This document shows positions 1 to 10,871 of a stretch of DNA of 64,000 nucleotides, piece after piece; the stretch's first letter is position 1; every line of letters starts with the position of its first letter. The translations under genes were made by a program, and so were the position numbers. This DNA is from Harmonia axyridis (Eukaryota; Arthropoda; Insecta; Coleoptera; Coccinellidae), in NCBI RefSeq assembly GCF_914767665.1, contig NC_059503.1, positions 27,528,001 through 27,592,000 on the forward strand, written 5' to 3'. The notes beneath the pieces were generated by a model, which did not search any database, had not been told where the DNA came from, and worked only from the letters and a program-made list of their open reading frames with translations.

Positions 1-894
1 AAGGATCAATTCATAATACTAATTCTAAATCTCGGCTTGGCATCGTCATATAGGAGAAATTTTAAAAAAAACGTACTTTGCCAGGTTTGTTAGAAAACAT
101 TCCAACGGAAACATTGTGGTTGGAACATGATGGAGATCCTGCGCGCTATCCAAAAAAAGTGCGCGAATATTTTACTGATATTTTCGATAACAGATGGATT
201 GGCAGAGGTGTAAATGTGGCTTGGTCTTCTAGATCCCTTGATCTGACACCCTTGGATTATTTATTATGGATAGGTCTATGCGGTATAGGCTGACAGTAGA
301 CAGCAACTGCTACAAAGAATTATTGTTGTTTGTGATATTATTAAATCTAAATCGAATATTTTATGAAGATATATTTCATTTTTTTTGTTTTTGATTCATT
401 GTTTTCAAGTTCAAATATTTTCAGTTTATTTGCTGTTTTTTTTTTCTAATTTCATCTAATTTGTTGAAGGCAATCGTAAAGGGTGAAAATACTGCAATTT
501 CTGAAATAATTCTACCGCTAAATTCAAGATTTTTAGAAGTATGAATTTTTTTTCATAAGGGAATGTCTATTGATCACTCTGCATGACGGTGCTAAGCAGA
601 GATTTAGAATTTTTATTATGAAGTAATTCTTTGTGGTTACGGAAACGAAACAAAAATTGTCATGTTCACGTACAGGGTGATCCAATATTCGCGAAAATAG
701 AAAAAGAAATAGAAAATAGTATTCTGTCGATTAGTTAAAGAGTTATTGAACTGTGAAATTTCACTCATAAGATGAATAGCACCCTGTATATCCCAAACGA
801 AGGCACTCAGACGATTGAAATATCTCGATACGAGTCCTCAATGATGACCTTGATTCATGTTATCTGTTTGTCGCATTCTTCCCGGGAAACCCTG
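1..894. mobile_element. Remnant of CAGGGTG-ended mariner-like element
   Basis: The right end reads CCCGGGAAACCCTG followed by TA, and 540-894 matches the right arm of the foldback at 26164-27933. Bases 1-60 match internal sequence of that same foldback near 26520. Between them, 61-290 keeps a transposase fragment. This copy therefore looks like a decayed longer (once coding) member of the family from which the foldback derives. The left end is outside the window. Confidence 0.6.
78..293 (+). pseudogene. Mariner-like (IS630/Tc1 superfamily) transposase fragment
   Basis: This short open frame encodes LEHDGDPARYPKKVREYF, then RWIGRGVNVAWSSRSLDLTP and LDYLLW. It matches the catalytic segment of a large insect transposase family, in which the second Asp sits in an (Q)HDGAPxH-like motif and SPDLTPLDFFLW lies near the third acidic residue. 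Here the Asp is in LEHDGDPARY, and SRSLDLTPLDYLLW is the later motif. The N-terminal DNA-binding part and the C-terminus are missing and the frame ends at 293. It lies inside the remnant element 1-894. Confidence 0.6.
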
Positions 895-1812
895 TATACA
901 AATTGCTACCTCATCTCATTTCTGCATCAAAAACCAGAACGGAATAATCTAAAATAAAATAAGTACCTATTGAGAAGCAGGAAAATGAAAACGCTGAAAT
1001 AATAAAGGAGTATCCAATATGAATCAGTACCATAAGAAAAAAGCTTCATATGCATGAGATCAAAAAGGAGATGGTGGAGATTTCTTATTAATATAATTGT
1101 GAAGTAGGCCAAATACCTCCAGGACGGCTGCCCCGGTGGTGGTACGAGAGTTTAAGTGATCAAGTGAGAAACGACTAACCTAACCTAACCTGGTGTGAGA
1201 CTTGACTCGTAAAGTTTGGAATTTTTGAGTGCTCGTTTATTCATGCGTCAGTTGCACCCTAAGAGATGTCGCAACTCTATATATAGGTATATTCGAGAGT
1301 GCAATTGTCGTATTGAAACACGAGCGCTCAAAAGCTCATGACTAATGACCCTTTTTTATGATATCACCAACACAAAATAAAATCTGTTTCCACCAGCTTG
1401 AATTTTCATTGGTTTTGTTCTCGCTATTAAAACAAAATTTTTCAGCTTGAAATATACAGGCATAATCTCATTTCCGATCTTTTGTCAAAGAAATATATCC
1501 TTTTTTCAATATTCTCTATGATTTTAAGGTTGTGATCAGCTTGAAATCATGCATGAATCTAAAAATTCTGATTTCATATCAGCTCACAAAATCTAAACTC
1601 TGTTAGTTTTAGGTCATTTTTTTTCTATATTCTCCTTGAACTTCCTCTGGTTTCAGTCATGCGATTAACATAAAATTTCACAGTTTGAGAATGTTATTTT
1701 CCATATAAATGCAAATTCTAATTTTGATCAAATCTGTAGTTTCGAAATTGACACAAAATAAAATTTCAAATAGTCATATTTACGAAACCCTTCATAGGCT
1801 ATGCCCTCAGAG
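895..1812. other. Stretch without recognisable gene
   Basis: I see no supported coding region here. It is AT-rich, with one short run of two to three CCTAA units near 1180-1192 (compare GGTTAGGTTAGG at 12704-12715). A similar CCTAACC run occurs widely in insect repeats, so it is not evidence of a telomere. Confidence 0.4.
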
Positions 1813-2391
1813 TAATAAACATAGATAGAGGGAGCATATGGTACTTTCAATAAGCAAATTTTGTCCCCAACATGAACTATCAAATTTGATATTAAACGCG
1901 CGGAAATGAAAACATATCAGTGGTACGATATTTCATTCAATTCGCGAGTTTCTCCACAAAGAACGCACTTGTTATGTACCATATTTAATCAACGTTTCAT
2001 TGTTTCATAGGTACTCAAAATATATTTAAATAAATATCTAAATATATCAGAAGTTCAGAAAACGAACTTCAAGCATGTCAAACGACGTGAAAGAATCGAT
2101 GACGATGGGAGATCAAAATTTGTCAAACCTTGGATTTCAGCAGGTAGATACAGAAAATAATAAATATTTTTGTTATTATAAATTCGACAATTAGGAAAAA
2201 TATGGGATTCCAAATATTCAAATTTGCATATTTAATCACTCAAATAAATATATTTCAATCAATATAATATACATTCATAACGATATAGTTAAATTGTGGA
2301 TTTGAAAATATATACATTGCAATCCGACAACGTAATCTAACTATGTTGGGGACATGTAAAAATTCCATATACTTCCTCTATCTATGTTTAG
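1813..2391. mobile_element. Internally deleted Tc1-like element (about 0.58 kb)
   Basis: The ends are inverted copies of AACATAGATAGAGGGAGC next to TA. The left third matches the inverted right end of the larger element at 12648-16665 (shared motif TTTTGTCCCCAACATG). The right third, about 2180-2391, matches its left end inverted. The transposase region is absent, so this is a deletion derivative of that family. It lies downstream of the receptor exon, probably in its first intron. Confidence 0.6.
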
Positions 2392-2688
2392 CCATAAGGT
2401 TATGGCTATGCTCATTAACGAACTGAACTGTGTAATACGAGAAACAAATCTGTCTTGGAAATATTTAGTTTCCATTAGGTTTTTTCATTCGGGAGTTAAC
2501 GTGATTAGGTACAGACATCCGGAAATAATCTAATTTGGACGGGTTCATCAAAGGCTCAGAAATCGAAAATTGCAGACATTGTGACAAAAGCTAAGTGATA
2601 TGTTCAAATATTAGCTCAAAAACAACGTTTATGTTGCAGAACTTCATAACGAAGTAAAAACTGCATATCCAAGGTTATATTCTGCTTT

Positions 2689-2694
2689 CCTTAC
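2689..2694 (-). promoter_or_regulatory. 5' splice donor of the receptor exon
   Basis: GTAAGG on the minus strand directly follows codon GAT plus G, giving a phase-1 junction. It explains why the open frame ends shortly afterwards without a natural C-terminus. Confidence 0.6.
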
Positions 2695-3409
2695 CATCAG
2701 GTTCCTCGATATTCGCGGAAGAATGGAGATCGATGCCATACCTAAAGGTATCCACACACTTCGACCCGTTGACGAAACTCTGTCCATCTGGACAACACTT
2801 ATGAATGCACCTGATCCTGTCGCAAACATCCAAACTCTCGCAGATCCTCACCACGTACCTAGAACCCGACACCGTATCATCCACACAGAATTTTTTTCCG
2901 TCAAAGCTTCTGCTTTCCCCCTTAACATGTAGTATTCGCGTAGGCCATGCAACCTCCTTCAAATCAGACACGAAGAAGTCCACAATCACCTCACACTGCG
3001 GTAACCCGACGAGAATGAAGGAATTTAGAGGAATGGTGGTTTCAGTGCTACTCGTTATGTTGGCAGGTTGACAGGAGTGGAGTTTGTCGTTGTAGATGTG
3101 CCCCAACTGGCAACACTTGGGATAGTATTCGTCCTCCAGCTCCATCTTCTTTTCGATCGTGCCGTATTGGTCTACGTAGAACATGACCATCTTATTTTCT
3201 GCGAAAACATCTACACAAAGAGTATCAGTATTGTTTGAAACGGTTTGGTTCTGGACAAAATTCGTTTGTAGTCTTTTTCCAGCGTTGGGGTCGCATTGGA
3301 GGGTGGAATTCTTATCGACGATAACTTCACTGGGTTCACAGCACTTCTGGAGTACATCGCTAGAAGCGGCGAATATCAGATGAAGGAGTACGAAGCATTC
3401 GATCTTCAT
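2695..3409 (-). CDS. Methuselah-like receptor, first coding exon (ectodomain)
   Basis: The 238 complete codons begin with Met and a hydrophobic signal peptide (ECFVLLHLIFAASS). A Cys-rich extracellular region follows, with CC-centred motifs (KCCEPSEV; KCCQLGHIYNDKLHSC; KCCPDGQSFVNGSKC) and several N-glycosylation sequons. This spacing resembles the ectodomain of insect Methuselah-like class-B GPCRs. The exon ends at a strong donor, GTAAGG at 2694-2689, in phase 1; the reading frame would otherwise stop at 2675. No transmembrane exon is visible between 1 and 2694, so the seven-helix part should lie beyond the left edge after a TE-filled intron. A secreted ectodomain-only paralog is the alternative. 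The family call is by pattern only. Confidence 0.6.
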
Positions 3410-3588
3410 GGCTGTTACTGATGGACTAAATCGCGTATTTGATTATCGGAATCGGTTTTTGGTCGAAGATAACGATCCCGCAATGACTTCACTATTTAGA
3501 GGAAGTAGCTAAGATGACGAAACGATTAGAATTCTTGGAATCGTCAGAAATGGGAAGCTTTTAGATTCCGAATGGTATTCCCGTTATA

Positions 3589-5375
3589 CAGGGTGTTTCA
3601 CGAATGATTTTACAGGTTTTCAGGACAGATGTGGGACATTTTGATGAGTCTGAATTAGTGTTCGAAATATGTCGAAGCGATATATTCGTTTAAGAGATAC
3701 AAGCTGTTTTATGTATTTTATCAGAAACTTTCAATCGGCATAACTTTTGAACACCTGCGTGGATCTTCATGAAAATTTGAGGGAATGGGTATAGGCCAAT
3801 GCCTAATATTTGAACCTGATGAATTGTCGATAGCGCAGGTCCGGACTGAGAAATTATATTCTTTATTCCACATTTTGTATTTCACCCTATAGATCGTATT
3901 TTCGAAAAGTGAAATTTTCGTCAGAATCTACAATGGATACTCTTTCAAACAAGCTCATTTGAAATTTCGCATCAATATTTTATGAGCTATTGAATATATG
4001 GAATTTTCGATTCATAGTAAACGCGGACCTGTGTTTTTCCGAATAATGCGTTAATTTATATTGAATGAATTTAATTTCTCAGACTTATGGCAGCATTTCT
4101 AACCTGTGGGGGCGCCAACTAAGGGGACGCGAGCATACCAAAGTGAAAAATTTCAGATATTCAAAAAATTGAAAACTGGCTGAAATCAGACATACGCATA
4201 TAAAAAAAAATACTTTTCAACATCATATTTACATTTTCGTAAATAAATTCTTTTATACCCTTTCCCCGATCAATTTTCGTATGTGTTTTATTCTCGAAAA
4301 TTTCCTCATGGAATATTACATCATTCAAGAGCCCTAGCAAATGCTCGATTGAAAATGTTACATATATGTCACTCCATTCAGCCTGTGTGGAAGAATATAT
4401 GGCCCAATAAGGCGATTATTGTGAATTCCACACCGAATATTTCAGAAAAACGATGTTGTAAATTTCGTTTTCAAGTATGAGCCACTTAGATTTTGAAATG
4501 GGTTGAATTCAGAGTAAATGAATTTCTTCTGTGATCTTTCCCATTGCAAATTGAAACTAAATGATATTTTAAGCTTCAAATCGATTCAAGCAGCATGTAA
4601 GAAGATAAATAGTGGGCCAGAAAGAAAAGCTAATGAAAGCTGCAGACATTCAATACGAGAGCTAGCAGGTGTCAAAAAAAGGGAAATTTTCGAGAACAAA
4701 ACACATACGAAAATTGATGGGGGAAGGGGTATAAAAGAATTCATTTGTTCAAGTGTGAATAAGACGAAAAGTACTTCGTTTTGTATGCATGTCTGATTTC
4801 AGCCAGTTTTCAATTTTTTAAATTTCTAAAATTTTTCCCTTCGGTTTGCTCGCATCCCCTTAGGAGGCTCCCCCACAGATTGAAAATGCTGCCTCAAGGC
4901 ATTTTACTCAGAAATTAAACACGCGTTTACTATGAATCGAAAATTCTAGATATTCAATAGCTCATAAAAAATTGAAGCGAAGTGTGCCATTATTTCAAAT
5001 GAGCTTGTTTGAAAGAGTATCCATTGTAGATTCCGAGGAAAATTTCACTTTTTGAAAATTCGATGTACACGATGTTCTACAAGATGAAGAATGAAGAATA
5101 TAATTTTCCCAGTCCGGACCTGCGCTATCGACAAGTCATCAGATGTATATATTAGGCATTGGCGTACACTCATTCCCCCAATTTTTCATGAAGATCGGAA
5201 GATCCATGCAGGCGTTCAAAAGTTATGCCGATTGAAAGTTTTTGATAAAATACATAAAACAGCCTGTATCTCTTAAACGAATATGGCTAGGACATATTTA
5301 GAACTCTGATTCAGACTCACCAAAATGTCCCACATCTGCCCTGAAAGCCTGTACAATCATTCGTGAAACACCCTG
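3589..5375. mobile_element. Foldback element, CAGGGTGTTTCACGAATG ends
   Basis: Left CAGGGTGTTTCACGAATG and right CATTCGTGAAACACCCTG are inverted, each next to TA (3587-3588 and 5376-5377). The two arms pair for roughly 700 bases each (about 3589-4320 and 4645-5375), for example the regions around 4240-4310 and 4690-4735. Only about 300 bases in the middle are unpaired. No intact transposase is present, so the element must be mobilised in trans. TA targets point to the Tc1/mariner superfamily. Confidence 0.85.
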
Positions 5376-6049
5376 TATATCACTCAGTTATAGTTTTCAT
5401 GGAAGCACAGCTGAAAGAGCAAAATGCTAGGATTTAACGTATATATGTTTCAGACATGATTAACTAATTGAGTGTCTCGAAGAATACTCTCTATTAATAA
5501 AAAATGAACATAAATGAGTCTGAATCGATACTTATAATTGTGCGTAATTCCTGAATGAATGCAAGGTCACCCGGAGATAATTTATTGAGTATCATATTTT
5601 TTCTGCATTTACATTGATGGATCGTGTTTTCAAGATGGCGGGAGCAGTCGGTTTTTGTATCAAATTCCATTGAAATAACTTTTATAATTTCAAAACAATA
5701 CTCTGAACGGCGGACTTCTGGTTGATTATTTTCAATAATTAATTTATGTTTCGAAGAAAATGAAAAATTTGAAAACCCTGAAATGTTCAGAGTTTGAGTT
5801 TTGGAATGTGTAGAATCCTGAAATCGAACAAAAAAACCCATCTGCTTTTTAGAATCTGCTCCGAATCTTTGAAAGTTTATCTTCAAGAAATTTAGAGCAC
5901 AATTTATTTTCACTACCGCCTTGATCCTTCTAGACCACGAGAACACAGTTCTTGAATGTTGGAGACAAAATCGAAGAATAGAATTTAAATTTCTCAAAAA
6001 CTAGACTATATTATTGTGTTTCCGTATACAGAAAAATAGCTATTATTAC
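5376..6049. other. Stretch with one unexplained open frame
   Basis: A 167-codon open frame runs on the minus strand from 5997 to 5494. It is Lys/Phe/Ser-rich with a few Cys (HQCKCRKN). I recognise no domain, signal peptide or splice context, and it ends in a short hydrophobic tail. It could be a decayed TE gene or chance. Nothing else is seen here. Confidence 0.2.
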
Positions 6050-6054
6050 AACTA

Positions 6055-6163
6055 GGGAAATATGAATAGTATATTTCCCGAGGTTGTCAAAGTTACATCC
6101 CGAGGGCGGAGCCCGAGGGATGTATAGACAACCGAGGGAAATGTATTCATATTTCCCGTGGTG
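6055..6163. repeat. Long hairpin upstream of the recombinase gene
   Basis: Outer arms GGGAAATATGAATA / TATTCATATTTCCC enclose a second paired segment, GAGGTTGTC / GACAACCGAGG. An innermost palindrome, ATCCCGAGGGCGGAGCCC followed by GAGGGAT, sits at the tip. It is about 170 bases before the start codon, so it could be a terminal recombination or transcription-control element. Role inferred. Confidence 0.7.
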
Positions 6164-6332
6164 TAATCAATAGTTTTTTTCTGATTGAAACAATCTGATA
6201 AGGAAAAATTATTATTAGATTGTATATTTTTGTAATAATTAAATTTTTAACGTTGCTATGGGCCATGTTTCTGAGAATCTTGGTTGACTGGTTTCATTTT
6301 GACGTCTTGTCAAAAATAAAATTAATGAAAAA

Positions 6333-7549
6333 ATGTCGAACTACGTCGAAACTCAAGCGGCAAAGGCCCGTGAATCTTTGGTTCCAGCCAAATCTCAAGC
6401 TGCCTACAGTAAAGAGTACGAATGCTTTCAGGAGTGGAAAAGAAAAAAATTGGTGGACGGTGTGAGCGATAGTATTTTGTTAGCATATTTCCAAGATTTG
6501 GTATGTTGCTCTGATTCTTGTTATTCTTGATGTATGATTAATTCATTCGATCCCCAGTCCCAGAAATATTCTCCAAACACGTTATGGCCGAAACTATCGA
6601 TGTTAAGATCAATGCTACATTTGAAGGAAAAAACTGATGTCAAATTATTCGATGAAGTCGAAGCATTTGTTAAGAACAAAAATAAAGGATACGTTCCTAA
6701 AAAATCATCAGTGTTGTCCCGGGAGCAGCTCAAGACATTCTTGAGTGAAGCTCCTAATGACGTTTTTTTGATGTATAAGGTAAAAGTTTCATTTTGATTT
6801 CCTCTGTTGATAAGATTTTTACATTCATAATTTTGAAGGTTGTTTTAATAATGGAAATCTTTGGCGCCTGCAGAACACGAGAGTTGGTGAATATGCTATC
6901 TTCAGATATCGAAGATCGTGGTTCGGTAATCATAATCAAAGTCTCAAAGACTAAGAATGATATAAACAGAATATTCACTATAATTGATGAAGAAGATCTG
7001 GGTGCTGCTCGTTTGGTGAGGGAGTATTCAGCGTTGCGCCCGCAAGGCGTTCTTAGGTTCTTCGTAGCTTATAGGAATAAGAAGTGTACTCTTCAGCCTG
7101 TCGGCAAAAATACCTTCGGAAAAATTCCGAGTAAGGTTGCTGAATGGTTGGGTTTAGATAATCCGAAAACCTATACAGGTCATTGTGGAAGACGAACATC
7201 CGCGACATTGGTTGCCGATGCGGGAGCCTCAATGACAACACTCAAGAGACATGGTGGTTGGAAAAGTTCGTCTGTTGCAGAAGGCTATCTGGCGGACAGT
7301 ATGCTGCACAAAAATAAGGTAGCGAAGATGATAGCAGGTGTGGAGGGTGAGCCATCTGCAGCATCACAATCTTTGAAGACCGTTTTGGGAGAATCGTCCG
7401 AGACTGCTGCTGCAAGGAATGTTCTCAAGAAAACTGTAGTCTCGTCGTCGAATAATTATGAACAAGATATTTCTTCTTCCTTTGTATCTGGTGGAAATAC
7501 TTTTAGTGGAAATTTCAACAATTGCAGTTTCCATTTTGTTACTAAATAA
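6333..7549 (+). CDS. Tyrosine recombinase (Crypton-like), three exons, 366 codons
   Basis: Exons 6333-6500, 6558-6779 and 6839-7549 join in phase 0 with GTATGT..CCCCAG (57 b) and GTAAAA..TTGAAG (59 b) introns. The product is a DNA recombinase. Residues 1-130 form a helical core-binding region (SQAAYSKEYECFQEWKRKK; QKYSPNTLWPKLSMLRSML). The catalytic part has Arg142 in GACRTREL, a beta-hairpin Lys near 169, His245-x-x-Arg248 in TGHCGRR, Trp271 in RHGGWKSS and the nucleophile Tyr280 in AEGYLADS. All positions expected of the phage-integrase fold are present and there is no stop or frameshift. The C-terminus is Ser/Asn-rich and likely disordered. The Met at 6333 is chosen because the recombinase-like sequence begins there. 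Crypton relationship is by motif and by intron-bearing insect relatives known to me; no search was run. Confidence 0.8.
6501..6557 (+). other. Recombinase intron 1
   Basis: GTATGT..CCCCAG, 57 bases, phase 0. Without splicing the frame stops soon after 6500. Splicing joins AYFQDL to SQKYSPNT, which restores the family-typical segment. Confidence 0.75.
6780..6838 (+). other. Recombinase intron 2
   Basis: GTAAAA..TTGAAG, 59 bases, phase 0, joining FLMYK to VVLIMEIFGACR just before the catalytic Arg. Confidence 0.75.
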
Positions 7550-7947
7550 AGAAATAGTTTCATATTTCCCTAGGGAAATATGAACTGACGTTTCATATTT
7601 CCCTTGGGAAATATGAGTGTGTTATGACACATGGTAACTAAGGCGATATAGCTCAATATTGGTTCGATCAGAAAAAAAGGATTTATGGTTCTAGTTGAAT
7701 TTCGGCGGCAAATATTTGTCATTAGTCATCTGGAGTTGATTTACACCTACTTTGAAAAAACAAAATCTTTCAATTTTTCATGTAAAAATTGTTTCAAAGT
7801 GTTATTTACAATTTATTCTTATTTATTCTCATCAATAGGAGGGTTATGTCCCCGATAACACCTCTCTCGTTACGCCTATGTTTCTACAGATTTTTCCTTA
7901 GCACGTTATTAAGAGTAAGAACACGAAAGGTATTAATTTTTATTATA

Positions 7948-9393
7948 CAGGGTGGCCACTTTTTCAATGGGATTGTATTGGTAACTTTTAAACCATAAGA
8001 GTTAGAAGGTAGGTCAAATGGAGAAAAAGTTGCATGCATAGAAGCATTATCAAGCAGTTCAAACAAATCGAGATCATCAGGGCCGGTTATTGAGATATCA
8101 TAAAAAAAGTAAATTCTGTCATTTTGATTTTTCTTTTTTTCCCACTTTATTTCAAATACTATCAAAAAATGTTACAGAAATTTTTTATTCGACAATAAAT
8201 TGTTCTTAATTTGACGTAATCAGATTTCGTATCCAACGTTTCGTGCTCTCTGGGCCACCCTCAACCTCATTTTTTTCAATACGAACCTGTATATTTCATG
8301 ACACTTTTCGAAATAACTTTTAACGCTAAATTCAACGATATATCATACAATGTCATTCAAAGTTGATTTTCAGGTGATTTTGACCCTTATCCAATTTTCT
8401 TTGGGTCGGATCTGTAGTGAATGCAATTTATCAAAAACAGCTGTTAATAAAATAGTCAAGAGACGCGAATACAATGATTTTAAATTTGAATACCAAGCCT
8501 TGCAAAACTTATATCGTAATAATATCAAAATAAAGTTCGATTCTGGAACAAATGACAAATCCAACAATAGTGATTTCTCCCGAGAAGATTGAGATGTATT
8601 GGAAGGTATTCAAGAAGACGAAATAAGCAAATGTATAAGAAGTATGAGTTCCAGAACCGTTAAGTGCATTTTACAAAATGGTGGACATTTCGAACACTTA
8701 CTTCATTCATTTTCATTAACTTTCGAATAATCATTCGATTTTTCTTCTGATAATTTTTCTTTCTGATAATTCGTTTAATTATTATGAATTGAAATATGTA
8801 AATAATTATTACTCGTTTCTTGATTGGATTCTGATATGTTCCATTTAGTTCAAGATGAGTAAGTTGATTTTCTCATCGAAATGTATTGCTTGTTGTTAAT
8901 TAAACTAAAGGTACCTGAATGTAATACAGATCCGACCCAAAGAAATTTGGATAAAGGTCAAAATCACCTGAAAATCAACTTTGAATGACATTGTATGATA
9001 TATCGTTGAATCCAGCGTTAAAAGTTATTTCGAAAGGTGTCATAAAATATACAAGTCCGTATTGAAAAAAATGAGGTTGAGGGTGGCCCAGAGAGCACGA
9101 AACATTGGATACGAAATCTGATTACGTCAAACTGAGAACGATTTACTGTCGAATAAACAATTCCTATAACATTTTCTGATAATATTTGAAATAAAGTGGG
9201 AAAAAAAGAAAAATCAAAATGACAGAATTTACTTTTCTTATGATATCTCAATAACCGGCCCTGATAATCTCGATTTGTTTGAACTACTTGATAGTGCTTC
9301 TATGCATGCAACTTTTTCTCCATTTGACCTACCTTCTAACTCTTGTGGTTTAAAAGTTACCAATACAATCCCATTGAAAAAGTGGCCACCCTG
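7948..9393. mobile_element. Foldback element, CAGGGTGGCCACTTTTTC ends
   Basis: CAGGGTGGCCACTTTTTCAA and its inverse lie next to TA at 7946-7947 and 9394-9395. Arms of about 470 bases pair (7948-8415 with 8928-9393). The middle holds a transposase relic. A second copy of the same family, with two later insertions, is at 30249-36809, and subtracting those insertions gives nearly the same length. Confidence 0.85.
8350..8730 (+). pseudogene. Transposase relic inside foldback
   Basis: An open frame at 8350-8592 encodes a helix-turn-helix-like segment (CSECNLSKTAVNKIVKRREY). After a stop, codons at 8641-8730 give SSRTVKCILQNGGHFEHLL. The GGHFEHLL tail is the C-terminal signature of the insect mariner-like transposases that also carry the SPDLTPLDFFLW motif. 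The catalytic core is deleted. The same relic occurs at about 31865-31965. Confidence 0.55.
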
Positions 9394-9904
9394 TATGATT
9401 TTTATTTCCGTGAATATCAAAATTGTAATTATGTTTGCTGAAGAATATCAGAAGTTTGTATATACTTTCTAAATTTTTTTTTCTTCAATAGTTATCAACA
9501 AAATTCTTTGTAACCTACTTGTAACATTGTTCTTAAGGCTTTCTTTTGAATTATGAAAATCTGATAATATTTGATATTTAACGCTGAGATTTTCTATTTT
9601 ATAGCTTTTTATTCAACTTCCCTTCATTCTAAAGCCCTCATCACCCACTGAGTGTTGTATCACGATGCATTTTGCTTAAAAAATTAAATATTAGGTATAA
9701 ATTTGCATGATAAAACTATGAATTCTTCTTGAACTAAAGATTAAATTTACTTTGAAATGACATAACTATTTTGGAAAATTTAATCTAATTGATTTTCACC
9801 AAAAAAATATTAGTAACAATTGAGTTTTTGAGACACTTCAAACCTAATCATTTCAATTCTTAAATCATAACATAGGAAGAGGAGTATGATAAGAAATTTT
9901 GTGT
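9394..9904. other. Stretch without recognisable gene
   Basis: AT-rich sequence without a supported coding region or clear repeat end. Confidence 0.4.
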
Positions 9905-10520
9905 GAGTTTTCAAGTATGGAATAATAATTCTTCACATTTGTATTTTCATGCAGGTTTTCGCTATTTCTTATTCAATCAATACGTAGGTAAACTAGTATC
10001 AATCATTATAATGAAAATTGTTATTTCCATTTGAAAATCGTCAAACATTTTTTTACAAATAAAAATCAAAGCATTAAAAATAAAAAAATCCATAATTTTA
10101 CGTTGTTCGGTTTTATACTAGTTTTGCTCATACATTTTGATTTTGTTATTTCTCTTGAGTTTTTTTACTATGATATAAAATAACCTTTTTTTTCATTCAG
10201 AAAATTTTACTATTTCGAAGTTCGCTTCAATAAAATTCTGATCTACTTCTTCTCTTACCCGACAATAATCTATCTTACATATTATGTTGAATGTGTACAA
10301 TATTTATACCGATTAAAAAACTTCACATTCAACAGTTCCTTATGAAGTGCTTAGTGCTCGAAATATCAAATCACTTCTACAAAGTGCTTAGTATTCGCGA
10401 ATCCTTTGTGAAAAGTGGTGCTTGGTGCTCGAGCCACTATTATTCGGTGCTAGTCTCAGCTCTATCTCAGTGTAATGAGTATGAAAACTATTTCAGAGAA
10501 GATTCGGGTCAGCAGGACTA
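9905..10520. repeat. Dispersed repeat with GTGCTTAGTGCTCGAA motifs
   Basis: The block from CAAGTATGGAATAATAATTC to the multiple AAGTGCTTAGTGCTCGAA-like motifs (10340-10450) recurs in order at 46612-47400. The motif-rich end also recurs at 43260-43400, where it begins CAGAGCTGTGCC. Repeated subterminal motifs plus a CAG-type end resemble a hAT non-autonomous element, but I found no target duplication. Confidence 0.5.
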
Positions 10521-10871
10521 GAATTAATAAGAAATGCTTTTTTAATTCATATGAGTAATCATATCATATTCAATCTTTCTGGCTTTTCAGGAAAGCACGC
10601 AATTTAGAATATTCTAAAATACTAACATCTTCTTTTGTACTGGGTGTAGCTTGTAGCTACACCCTATTGTAGATTATTTCAACTTCGTTCTTCATTCCTT
10701 ACATTTTCAAAAAGGAACGTAGACTTTTTTCATGGAAATATTCCATGAAACTATTGTTAGCGTATTCATATTTTGCCTCGGATTTATTTGGCAACAATAT
10801 TCAGCTACATTTACCTACTATGGTGGTGTTCAGCACATCAGAATATCATCATCACTGTCCATTTTGAATAT
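10521..10871. other. Stretch with one small hairpin, no gene
   Basis: Only a short palindrome GGGTGTAGCTTGTAGCTACACCC-like (about 10645-10668) stands out. No coding evidence. Confidence 0.4.

Larger units (their letters stand above)
6050..7680 (+). mobile_element. Crypton-like element with hairpin ends
   Basis: The three-exon tyrosine recombinase gene is bracketed by hairpin-forming sequence. On the left, 6055-6163 forms a long imperfect hairpin whose arms are GGGAAATATGAATA..TATTCATATTTCCC, with inner arms around GAGGGCGGAGCCCGAGGG. On the right, 7560-7615 holds two short palindromes of the form CATATTTCCC..GGGAAATATG. TTTTTTTCTGATTGAAAC at 6174-6191 is also roughly inverted near 7664-7680. 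Exact ends are uncertain because such elements usually lack terminal inverted repeats and target duplications. Confidence 0.6.

Noticed and set aside
1180..1195. CCTAACC run as telomeric sequence
   Set aside because: Two to three units only, inside repeat-rich interior DNA with genes on both sides.
6055..6163. Long hairpin as a bacterial-type terminator or contamination
   Set aside because: Neighbouring genes contain spliceosomal introns and insect TEs; the hairpin is part of the recombinase element.
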